Of a DNA stretch of 64,000 nt, positions 37,620 to 46,650 are shown in pieces. The DNA is taken from assembly GCF_008831285.2 (NCBI RefSeq), contig NC_045145.1:2520723-2584722 (forward strand), in the 5' to 3' direction. The stretch comes from Nymphaea colorata. Lineage: Eukaryota > Streptophyta > Magnoliopsida > Nymphaeales > Nymphaeaceae. Each line of letters opens with the position of its first letter. Within the stretch, counting starts at the first letter, position 1. Below the pieces are notes generated by a model. The model ran no database searches and was not told where the DNA came from. It worked only from the letters and a program-made list of their open reading frames with translations. The position numbers and the translations under genes were made by a program.

Positions 37620-38473
37620 TCCCCCCACAAGCTCAATGCTCCAACAATGAGATTGAGCTTGTTAATTATTTGATAATGGTGCTGCTTACTAAGTGGCTTA
37701 GTTAAAATATCAGCAACCTGATCTTTGGAAGAGATGTACTGAATTTTCAAATCTCCTTTAGCCAATTTTTCTCGAACAAAATGAAGGTCAATCTCTATGT
37801 GTTTGCTGCGACTATGATACACAGGATGAGCTGCAAGATAGGCTGCGCCGATGTTGTCGCACCATAATATGGGAGGTTGTGATTGATCAACACAAAGTTC
37901 TTTTAATAAAAATTGTAACCACATGATTTCAGCAGTAGTATTGGCAATGGATCGATACTCAGCCTCAGTGCTAGAACGAGAGACAACTGACTGCTTTTTA
38001 GCACTCCATGAAACTAGATTGGATCCAATAAACACTGCATATCCACCTGTAGAGCGTCGTCTATCATCAAGACATCCTGCCCAATCTGCATCACTGTAAG
38101 CATTAATATTTAAAACTGAACTAGGTCTAATAACAAGGCCATAATCAATAGTGTGCTTCAAATATCTTAGGATTCTCTTTACGGCATCCCAATGGGCATC
38201 AGTAGGATGATGCATGTATTGACAAACTATGTTGACAACATAAGAGATGTATGGACGAGTCACAGTAGAGTATTGAAGAGCGCCAACAATGCTGCGATAA
38301 AGAGTTGGATCATAAAAATTTGATCCAGTTTGAGCAGATAAAGCAGGGGAGCATGCCATGGGAGTTGAAACTCCCTTAGCTCCAAGCATATTTGTTCTTT
38401 TGAGAAGCTCGAATATGTGCTTCCTTTGAGACAATATTAGCTTATTGTCAATTTTTTTTCCTTCTATGCCCAA
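37373..38473 (-). pseudogene. Copia RNase H and pol C-terminus, reading into the LTR
   Basis: A 366-codon open piece. It starts at the end of RT (ILSQRKHIFELLKRTNM) and contains the RNase H domain with ADWAGCLDDRRRSTGGY, SRSSTEAEYRS, WCDNIGAAYLA and SKHIEIDLHFVREK, ending at DILTKPL. The catalytic Asp/Glu set looks present. The frame then runs without a stop through the purine tract and into the 3' LTR, adding about seven DEKSCLL-like repeats. RNase H would remove the RNA strand during reverse transcription. The upstream RT is in another frame, so this piece could not be made as part of a normal polyprotein. Confidence 0.9.
37400..37580. repeat. 24-bp minisatellite in copia 3' LTR
   Basis: About seven to eight head-to-tail units like AGACATGACTTTTCATCTCT. 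Four units contain GAGACA. On the minus strand the units are in frame with the end of pol and would encode repeats of DEKSCLL. Confidence 0.9.
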
Positions 38474-39804
38474 AAAGAAATGAAGCTCACCCAGATCTTT
38501 AATGACAAACTCACTTTTGAATTGATAAATAATTTTATGAATATATCTGGTGAGCTTCCTGTTATGATCATGTCATCCACGTATACCAAAACATATAGAA
38601 GTATTTCTCTTTTTCTCAAAATAAAAAGAGATGAATCTGTTTGAGCCCCTTTAAAACCAAGATTTTGGAGGAATAGACTAAGATGGGCAAACCATGCCCT
38701 AGGAGCCTGTTTTAAACCATATAAAGCACGTTCAAGCTTGCATACATGATTTGGGAAAGAATGATTTTGAAATCCGGGTGGTTGAGCCATATAAAGTTCT
38801 TCTGAAATAGATCCATACAGGAATGCATTTTGAATATCCAGCTGATGTATTTTCCATTTGTGACTAATATAAATAGTCAATACTGTCCGAATTGTAGTAG
38901 GCTTCACAGCAGGGCTGAAGGTTTCAGTATAGTCAATTCCTTCTTTTTTATTATATCCCTTGGCGACGAGTCTAGCCTTGTATCTTTCCAATGATCCATC
39001 TGCCTTTCGCTTGATTTTGAACACCCATTTACATCCTACAATGTGTTTGGCTTCTTTCTTTGGAACAAGTTTCCAAGTATTGTTTCGAATAAGAGCATCA
39101 TATTCTTCTTGCATGGCCTTCCTCCAATTTTCATCTTCATATGCTTCCTTGAAACTTGAGGGTTCTTTGTCTTCAAGAAGAGTGGAGACAAGAGCTCTTG
39201 GAAGAGAGTGTTTGCTAGAAAAATATGTATGAAACTCATTGTATTTAGAATTAGGTTTGAAGATTCCCACTTGACATCTAGTAGTCATAGGATGGACTCG
39301 TTCTTGATTTGGTTCATTTTCATTGGATTGGGTAGGCTCTTCATTTCCAAGAGTTTCAGGTTGAGATTCACTATTTGTTTCAGACTGAAGTAAGGGTTCC
39401 TCTGAAGTTGTGGAGGTACTAGATGATGGTATTGTAGGGTTTGAGAACTGATATTCATGAGGGGAGGTTAAAATTATAGCTTGGTTTTGAGTTTCTAGAT
39501 CTTGAGTTCTAGTTTCTTGAGTATCAATAAAAGGAAATTTTTTCTCATTAAATTGGACATGTCTCGAAATATAGATTTTACGAGTTCGTACACCCAAACA
39601 ATAATATCCTTTATGTTGAGGAGCATAACCCAAGAAAACACATCTTTCAGAACGGTAATCTAATTTATTTTTCTGATAAGCTCTTAAACAAGGGAAGCAT
39701 TCACATCCAAAGATTTTGAGGAAGTCATAGTCAGGTTTCTCTTTGAACAATTTTTCCAAAGGAGAAGCAAAATCAAGAATCTTGGTTGGCATTCGGTTAA
39801 TCAA
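38464..39804 (-). pseudogene. Copia integrase C-terminus and reverse transcriptase
   Basis: A 446-codon open piece. Residues 1-100 are the end of integrase with the FLGYAPQHKGYYCL block. Residues 240-430 are the reverse transcriptase with CKWVFKIKRKADGS, RYKARLVAKGY, LDIQNAFLYG, LYGLKQAPRAW and the catalytic YVDDM at about 38570-38583. The family frame is lost near 38530 by a one-base shift, after which the RNase H piece continues in another frame. The RT would copy element RNA in cytoplasmic particles. Confidence 0.92.
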
Positions 39805-39831
39805 ATATACAGCTGTACAAAAAGCATAGGA

Positions 39832-40662
39832 CTAAAAGTTCTTGGGAATATTACCTTCTGCCATTAGAGATAAACATGTTTCAACAATATGTTTATGTCT
39901 CCTTTCAGCTGCTCCATTTTGTTCAGGGGTATGAGGACATGATATTCTATGTCCAATCCCATTATCGACAAGATATGATTGAAGCCCTTGAAATTCTCCT
40001 CCCCAATCTGAGTGAAAATATTTTATCTTGTGCCCAGTGAGATTTTCAGAAAGTGCCTTGAAAGCTTTAAAAACATGACTGACATCTGATTTTTTTTTCA
40101 TCAAATAAATCCAAGTATATCTTGAAAAGGCATCCATAAAAATCACATAGTACTTAAAACCATTCACACTCTCCACTGGGGCTGGACCCCATACATCAGA
40201 ATAAATGAGTTCAAGTGGGCATTTCACCTTACTTGAAATAGCATTAAATGGAAGTTTATGACTCTTAGCCTTTTGACAAGCTTCACACAAATAATTTAAA
40301 CAATCATCATAATAAGACAAATCACACTTGTTCAAAACCTTCTTAACAATGAAAAATGAAGGGTGACCAAGTCTTTTGTGCCACTGCCCAATAGTATGTC
40401 TTTCTCCAAGTTGTGCTTCTTTTTTTCTGCTACTAAGGTCTATCTTATATAGCTCATCACTGCTCGTTCCTTGATGAAGAATTTTTCTCGTTCCCTGCTG
40501 CTTAACATAACACATATTAGGATGAAACTCAAAATAGACTCCATTATCATTAGAAAAACGTTTTACAGATAACAAGTTTCTTGTTATTTTGGGCACATGA
40601 AGGAGATCATTTAAAACTAAATTTTGAGATGTCTTTGAAGAACCAATATGAAAAATTCTCAA
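39832..40662 (-). pseudogene. Copia integrase (GAG-pre and catalytic core)
   Basis: A 276-codon open piece. It holds the zinc-binding pre-integrase module (WHKRLGHPS, CEACQKAKSHKLPF) and the DDE core, with Asp in YSDVWGP, Asp in SDWGGEF and Glu in NGAAERRH. It is closed by an in-frame TAG at 39832-39834, where copia integrases normally have Trp after PKNF, and the next open piece resumes in the same frame. Integrase inserts the cDNA into the genome. A second stop (TGA, about 40669) separates it from the protease piece. Confidence 0.9.
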
Positions 40663-40668
40663 ACCTGA

Positions 40669-41310
40669 TCAATCTCTGATTTTTACTGCATCTCCACCTT
40701 TGTATTTGGCATGAATGGACAAGTTATTGATATCATTGGTGATGTGATGAGTCGCACCGGAGTCAGGATACCAATTGTCATCTCCAATATCTTGATTCAA
40801 AGTGCTAGAAGAAACTGCATGATATGCTTGAGGAGGCGTTGTCTCTTTTTCTTTAAGCAAGTTAGTATATGGCCAACAAAACTTTGCAATATGACCAACT
40901 TTTCCACATATTTGGCACACAAAACGATCACCTTTGTATTGATCACTTTTCCAGACTCCTCCTCTAAATTGATAGTTGTTTCTACTACGACCTCTGTAGT
41001 TGGTTTGCTTGTTGTAAACTTGTTTTGAGGCAATATTCGCAGCCAGCATAATAGATTCAAAAGTTTGAGAATCATCTTCTTTTAAGTTGGCTTCTTGTAT
41101 GAGAAGAAGCCCATGAAGTTCGTTTAAAGAGACAGGGTCCTTTCGAGTTTCCATACTGACTTTAAAAGCAAGATATTCACTTGGCAATCCTCTAAGAATT
41201 TGAAGAACAAGATCATCTTCATCAACAGGTTTGGATGCAATGGCTAATTGAAGAGCAATAGATTTTGCTTTGTTTATATAAACATCCATAGAACTAAACC
41301 CCTTTTCCAA
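40669..41310 (-). pseudogene. Copia gag C-terminus, zinc knuckle and protease start
   Basis: A 213-codon open piece. Residues 132-145 are a CCHC zinc knuckle (CQICGKVGHIAKFC), and residues 180-192 are the aspartic protease site WYPDSGATHHITN. Its N-terminal part is the gag UBN2-like region. It is bounded on both sides by single in-frame stops (TAG at about 41320 and TGA at about 40669) and is continuous with its neighbours in frame. Nucleocapsid and polyprotein cleavage are the expected roles. Confidence 0.9.
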
Positions 41311-41319
41311 ATCTTGAAA

Positions 41320-41765
41320 CTATGATTTTAACTGCATTATTCGAGCCCTAGATTGAGTGGCATATGAATGCCTAAGAGCGCTCCAAACCTCTAAAGAGGT
41401 TTTTAAACCAATAATTTGGGTATGTATTGCTTCAGATAGAGAGGACTTAATCCAACTCAAAAGTAGTTGATCATTTCTCAACCATTCAATATATTCTGAA
41501 CTAATTTCAGTTGTTCCACTTCTAAACATTGACAGAGAAGGTTTGCTTCCATCAATATATCCATAAGACCAAATGAGATCAAAATTGAAGTGAATTGAGA
41601 TTCCCAAATAACATAATTTTCAGCATTTAACTTGATGGTGAGGAAATGCTGTAAATTGCTTGGGCAATGAAGAGGAGAAGCAAGAAAATTCATACCCGTA
41701 TCAGAGTTGACTCCTGTATTTGATGATGCTTCTTGATTTGCCATGAGAATGAAACGTGGCAACAA
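41320..41765 (-). pseudogene. Copia gag N-terminus
   Basis: Two overlapping open pieces in different frames (41765-41478 and 41607-41320). The first has LTIKLNAENYVIWESQF, the usual start of copia gag. The second continues with GYIDGSKPS, LLLSWIKSSLSEAI and WSALRHSYATQSRARIMQL. The join needs a one-base shift near 41590. The start ATG at about 41741-41743 (MANQEASS) is a likely translation start, soon after the primer site. Confidence 0.85.
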
Positions 41766-41942
41766 AGATGTGATCCTTAGGATCTAGTAGCAACACTAAC
41801 AAGGACCAGTGGCTCTGATACCATGTAAGAAATCAAAATGAAGAAATAATTAAAGGGACATAAATGTTTAAAGTGATTCAGCCAATAGGCCTACGTCCAC
41901 TACTCTATCATTTCTTGCTTGCCTTCCTTTGGTGGAGAGGCT

Positions 41943-41953
41943 CATTTATATAG
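41943..41953 (-). promoter_or_regulatory. TATA box of copia 5' LTR
   Basis: CTATATAAATG on the minus strand, conserved in both LTRs. It would start transcription leftwards, antisense to GH3-C. Confidence 0.6.
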
Positions 41954-41977
41954 AGGAGTTACATAAGGGGTCTCTAG

Positions 41978-42178
41978 TTCTCAAGAGACATGACTTTTCA
42001 TCTTTCAACATACATGACTTTTCATCTTTCAACATACATGACTTTTCATCCTTCAAGAGACATGACTTTTCATCTCTCAAGAGACATGTCTTTTCATTTC
42101 CTAAGAGACATGACTTTTCATCTTCCAACAGACATGACTTTTCATCTCTCAAGAGATATGACTTTTCATCTCCCAAGT
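41978..42178. promoter_or_regulatory. 24-bp minisatellite with repeated GAGACA in copia 5' LTR
   Basis: About eight or nine units. Four contain GAGACA, the reverse complement of the canonical auxin response element TGTCTC. It sits upstream of the LTR TATA box. Whether it binds ARF factors is inference; the hexamer alone is weak evidence. Confidence 0.4.
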
Positions 42179-42494
42179 AATACACATTGAGAGCCTTCTT
42201 GGTGTTTCTGTTAACAGCCTTTCCCCATGACCAATGGTAAATTTGACTTGAATTTGCGTCTATTGGGATGTGTAAATGAAATAATCTTCAATGATGGAAA
42301 GTAACTTTTGGAACAACCACATGCCCTTTTTCAAAACATTCTCCATTGTTTTTTTACGATCTACTTGATAGATGCAGTTATTAATCATATCCAAGAGATG
42401 AACATATCTAGATAGATGAAGCCATGCAAACAAGTGATTAATGTTTTTTCCTCATTGCTCACGAGATGAATTTCTTTTCCTCATGCTACACTAG

Positions 42495-43031
42495 GTCTTT
42501 ACCGATATAAGATTGGGGACGTACTAAGAGTTGCCAACTTCTACAACAAAGCTCCCCAATTCCACATTGTTGGTCGGAAAAATGTTTGCCTTAGCATTGA
42601 TGTGGACAAAACGGAAGAGACTGAGTTACAGAAGGCCATAGCGCAGCTGAACTTGCTCAGCTTAGGCCACAAAATGCAAGAGTTCTTGACTACAGTTGCT
42701 ATACTGATGTTAAGACAATTCCAGGGCATTATGTTATTTATTGTGAACTTTCTCCAATCAATCATAGTGAGAACTCTTCATTCTCACGGGTAATCGACCA
42801 ATGCTGTCTCACTATCGAACAGTCACTAAATTCTGTTTACAGAGCCCTGCGTGCCTATTACAAAAGAATGGCACATTCCATGAAGTAATGGACCATGCTA
42901 TAGCTAGAGGTGCTTCTGCAGCACAATACAAGCCTCATAAGTGTGTCAAATCTACTTGGTTGCTGGAGATATTGGAGGCGAGGGTTGTGTCAACTCATTT
43001 TAGTCCAGGTGTTCCAAGTTGGTCGCCATGA
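42495..43031 (+). pseudogene. GH3-C exon 4
   Basis: It starts GLYRYKIGDVLRVA, continues with NKAPQFHIVGRKNV, LSIDVDKTEETELQKAI, then in another frame CYTDVKTIPGHYVIYCEL and SLNSVYR, then in a third frame KNGTFHEVMDHAIARGAS, and ends PGVPSWSP with TGA at 43029-43031. Breaks are near 42645 and 42845. At the second, about eight to ten codons usually found before the NGTF block are missing. The final part is the same as GH3-A. Confidence 0.86.
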
Positions 43032-46000
43032 CCATAGCAGAAGATGGCTTCAATCGGATAAGCTCAAGCTTCTGGTAGGAGATCTACTTGCATTATATTT
43101 TGTCTGCACGTCTGTATGTGTTCTACACAACTGTCTGGTGCTTCTATCTATAAATGAACATGGACATCTTCCCTTCTTAGCCGCGCACATATATGCACAT
43201 ATAAGAAAATATTCAAAATACTGCCCACCAAATTGGTAGCCATGTCCGTTCAGTGACAGAGCATGCACAGCTTCATATTTAAAGCTAGAACGAGAAAATG
43301 AATGAAAAACGTTCAATCTCGTAGGGGACTGCCTCAATGATGGTTAGGATGAACCCTTTAACTTTTTTTATTTTTTATTTTGTCTATTTTAAAATTTCGA
43401 TTCATTTCCTAGAAATATACATAAATATAAATATCATTTAATTTCAATGAAAAGAAGCAGCATTGCTTTGGTGACACATTTTCTGGATTTTAAATTCAAC
43501 TCGACCATTTACCAAAACGCACTTGAATACCTTACTATTTTGCCAATTTGCTACCATTATAATTTTTTAATATTATCGATATTAAAAATTTATAGTTAAC
43601 ATTTTCTTAAATTTACATAAAGCCATTAGCTTATTGTTTTGATTTAAAGAAAATATTTATAATAATTATTTTTTCCAAAATTCATTTTAATAAAACCTCA
43701 ACATGCTAAATTTCATTGTCACTTTTTAAGGTTTTTTTCCAGAAATAAACATACAAAAACATATCTGCTTATAAAAGAATAAAAAGTACAATCATCTTTG
43801 TTATGACGGTGCTAATTTGTTTGAACTATATGCCTGTGTTCCTTAAAAACAAATTTCTGTTCCGTCACTGCCACCCAATGCTGCCACGGCGATCACCCAT
43901 CTTTCTTTGGCAAGATGAGTCCCACCTATAGCCCTCTGGTGAGGATGACAAATAAGAAACACACACACACACGTATATGGGTTTAACCAGATTTTCTCAT
44001 ACTTTTCTGATATTCCTTCCATTTTTCTTTTACAGAACTATTGCAGTCCATCCTAAGATTAATGGATCCAAAGGGGGACTAAAAGAGAGTTGATCTCACT
44101 GTAACAGAGGAGACTTACAGCAGTACTGTCTAAATCATCCACATATATCTTATCATTGAAATGATTACCGCTACATCCCTTGGAAGTGACGATGAGGCTG
44201 AGAAGCTATAGTGGGGAGAACGTTTCCCGGAACAGATACCACCGTCAAGCAAAAAAATGAATATTCATTTCAAGAAATGCTAGAAATCTTCTCTTTAGGA
44301 CACCTAACATATTTTTTCTTGTTTTGCCAAAAGCCCAGTATTCAGAATCTCTTGCTTTGGGTAAAGTTTTGACCGGAATTATCCCAGTGTGATGTTCTGG
44401 AAACTTCAAAATAAACCTATGTAATATAAGATCTTAGTTTGAGAAAGAAATCAAACCAGACCTGCATTTGCAAGAAGCCCTTGCAGGAATTAATCCCTCT
44501 TGAGCTCTAATCTGAAGTGGAACTAGCCTGTGTACTAAAGAATCAGGAATGTCCAACCTGCAAAAACAAGAAGAAGCTTTCGGCAAACAAAGAATGCAAA
44601 GTGTATTCCTCAGAAATTTTAAGGATGCAAAACTAACCAACTCAATGAAAGATCATAAATGGCTGCAATCTCACATACGGTCATCTAGTCACTACAGGGA
44701 CACAGGAAAAACAGGCAGCTTCTAAATCCTTTTTTCTTTGGTAAACTGGTTGGGAGAGAAAGAGAGAGGTCTCATAGATTATTCCGGGTGGTCCTTGTCC
44801 ATCGTCAGCCATTGTCAATAGAGAGAGAGAGAAAAAGAGTGTCCTGACATTGCGGCTCATTTAGGAGGATGGAATAAAACTGAAAACCAACCTTAACATT
44901 AGCGCTTATAGAGCAAACCAACTGATTTTGGGAACAACACAGCTTGAAATTTTGATATGTGGACTCTTGGAGATAAATCAAGTTCCTCTCAAACGGATTG
45001 GCTATGACCAAATTACTACAGGATCATCCGAAAGAGCTGTTAAACCCTGTCCCCAACCCAATTACATATCTCATACTGGTTTTTGGCAATGATTTCACCA
45101 ATATCTATATAGCCACACAGATTCTTGATCAATTATTTCACCAATTGCCATATTCAACGTTTGCATCTAACTACAAAGGTGTTTCAGCATCTTACTTCTG
45201 CCCGCATGCTAAAATATGAGGAACAATTCACCTAATAACATGGTCTCCTCAGTGTGAGATGTTCATATTACTTAGTGTATGACACAGATGGAGCATGGTA
45301 TGATGATGTCAATAAGCATGGGAAGTCAATGCGTTTTCAAGAACTGCATGCACAACAACAAACATGGGTATTGGCTAGGGCTCTTTCCTTGGCCGATAAA
45401 TTAAGTTTCCATTGCCAAAAATATATTTTTGGCAATGACCTATACCACAGCGATTGCTAAGGGTCACCCTGACATAGGTCTTTCTTCCAAAAGCCATTGG
45501 GCAAGGGCTGAGCCGTTGGGAAAAAGTTGTTGGGCATGAATACATATTTTGTTGGCAACAAGAGTGGCCATTGCCCATAAACTTTTTGGGCATGGCTCCA
45601 TATTTTATTGGCAACAAAAGTAGCCGTTGCAAAAAATGGCTACATCTGAAACTAACCAATAATATGGCTATATGCATTACTACTTGCATAAGCTTTCCAG
45701 TAGCAGCATTATATATATATATATATATATATATAAAGTGATAGTTTCATAAATTGAAATTTAGTGAATAAAAACTATCTCATATTATTATTATTATACA
45801 ACGTGTATATAAAACCAAAAAGTTTTATACAATATCCAGCTTTCACAGACTCAAATTTTTATGTTATTGACCAAAATTAACAGTTCGTGAATTGCAATCA
45901 AGCTCTATTTATCAGGCTTCAAACTGGTACCCTGCACCTTCACTGCAACACTTTTATTATCTGCATGAAAGAAACTGGATGAGGTTAATCAATAAACACG

Positions 46001-46481
46001 AGCAAAGGTGAATAGGATCTGGATTGCCTCACCAGCATCCAGGAGTCCAAAAACCCCAAGAAAGTCTGGAAGCAGGTTATATCTTCGGCCCTAGCCCTAC
46101 TGCATGTTCAAATAAAAATATCAAAATTTGCTCATGTTTTAAATATTTTAAGTGTTTCGTGTTGTCACACTTCACAGAAGAAACCTGTTACCCTTTATAC
46201 ACACATCACATAATTTTTGTCTCTTATCTGTATGCTTTTCTTCAACTTCTTAGGACCACCATGTCCTTCTGAGCATCACCATCTCCACCCTAAGATTGGT
46301 ATTTATATATCTCATACAAATTTCCTCCTCTTTTTTTTATTATAGAGAGAGAGAGAGAGAGATTAGTACAAACCAGACACTTAAGTCAGGGACAAAAACC
46401 AGACCCTTTAGATTTTGTATAACCAACTATAAATTTTGGACCTTTACATTGATTGGTTTGTTATGTACATATTTTGCAGAA
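43032..46481 (+). other. Downstream flank of GH3-C, duplicated at 72-4770
   Basis: Collinear with the flank of GH3-A apart from indels. It holds a perfect 26-bp palindrome at 45411-45436 and a TA microsatellite at 45710-45735. A short open stretch at 45254-45460 looks exon-like but differs from its copy at 3286-3471 mostly by amino-acid changes, so I do not call it. Confidence 0.7.
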
Positions 46482-46650
46482 AGGGCCATTGTGTGCAGAC
46501 GTTGTCATTGGGCAAGGGAATACAACGTTATGGAAAATGTGTGGTCTTCATAAAAAAACTTGCTTGACTGTCTTCTTTGATGTTTCGCCAAGTGAATGGT
46601 CAAGCCCTGCAGAACCAGGTGCAAGCCGGCAAGTGTATATTCAGTTTTAG
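46482..46650 (+). other. Unassigned exon-like segment, open here, broken in copy A
   Basis: After a TTTTGCAG acceptor-like site the frame reads KGPLCADVVIGQGN, then WKMCGLHKKTCLTVFFDV, then SRQVYIQF and TAG. I do not recognise the family. The paralogous stretch at 4771-4940 has the codon for Trp in SEW changed to a stop and a frame change after it. It may be the last exon of an unknown gene or of a pseudogene. No promoter or upstream exon could be tied to it. Confidence 0.35.

Larger units (their letters stand above)
37251..42216 (-). mobile_element. Ty1/copia LTR retrotransposon in GH3-C intron 3
   Basis: It is a full-length element of 4966 bases with LTRs of 369 and 393 bp, a tRNA-iMet primer site next to the right LTR (complement CTCTGATACCA ending at about 41823), a purine tract TGTGGGGGGA next to the left LTR, and a complete gag-protease-integrase-RT-RNase H order, which defines Ty1/copia. 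The LTRs differ at 6 bases outside a 24-bp length change, so insertion is fairly recent. No matching 5-bp target duplication is seen (ACCAT left, GCCTT right). Pol has three in-frame stops and two frameshifts, so the element is dead as read. It is antisense to GH3. Confidence 0.93.
41824..42216 (-). repeat. Copia 5' LTR with TATA box
   Basis: 393 bases. It has one more 24-bp minisatellite unit than the other LTR. On the minus strand CTATATAAATG at 41943-41953 is a good TATA box. The minisatellite (41978-42178) lies upstream of it, where LTR enhancers are usually found. Confidence 0.92.
35988..42494 (+). other. GH3-C intron 3, expanded by the copia element
   Basis: 6.5 kb from GTAAAAAT to the CACTAG acceptor. 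Without the copia element it would be about 1.5 kb. The parts outside the element (35988-37250 and 42217-42494) have no supported gene. A TA microsatellite lies at 36765-36788. Confidence 0.75.
31227..43031 (+). pseudogene. GH3 copy C, four exons, frame-broken, interrupted by a copia element
   Basis: A GH3-family acyl-acid amido synthetase gene laid out as exon 1 (31227-31545), exon 2 (33846-33950), exon 3 (35212-35987) and exon 4 (42495-43031), each joint with GT/AG and matching phase. Functional GH3 enzymes are adenylate-forming and conjugate hormone acids to amino acids. The ATP-binding motif SSGTSGGE spans the exon 1/2 joint and is intact. Other family blocks are [66 protein letters not shown] and the HFSP-x-x-P tail. 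About seven frame breaks (one in exon 1, four in exon 3, two in exon 4) and some lost codons mean it cannot make a full enzyme. A Ty1/copia element lies in intron 3. The subfamily is not certain. Some breaks could be base-calling indels, but lost codons argue for true decay. Confidence 0.88.
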
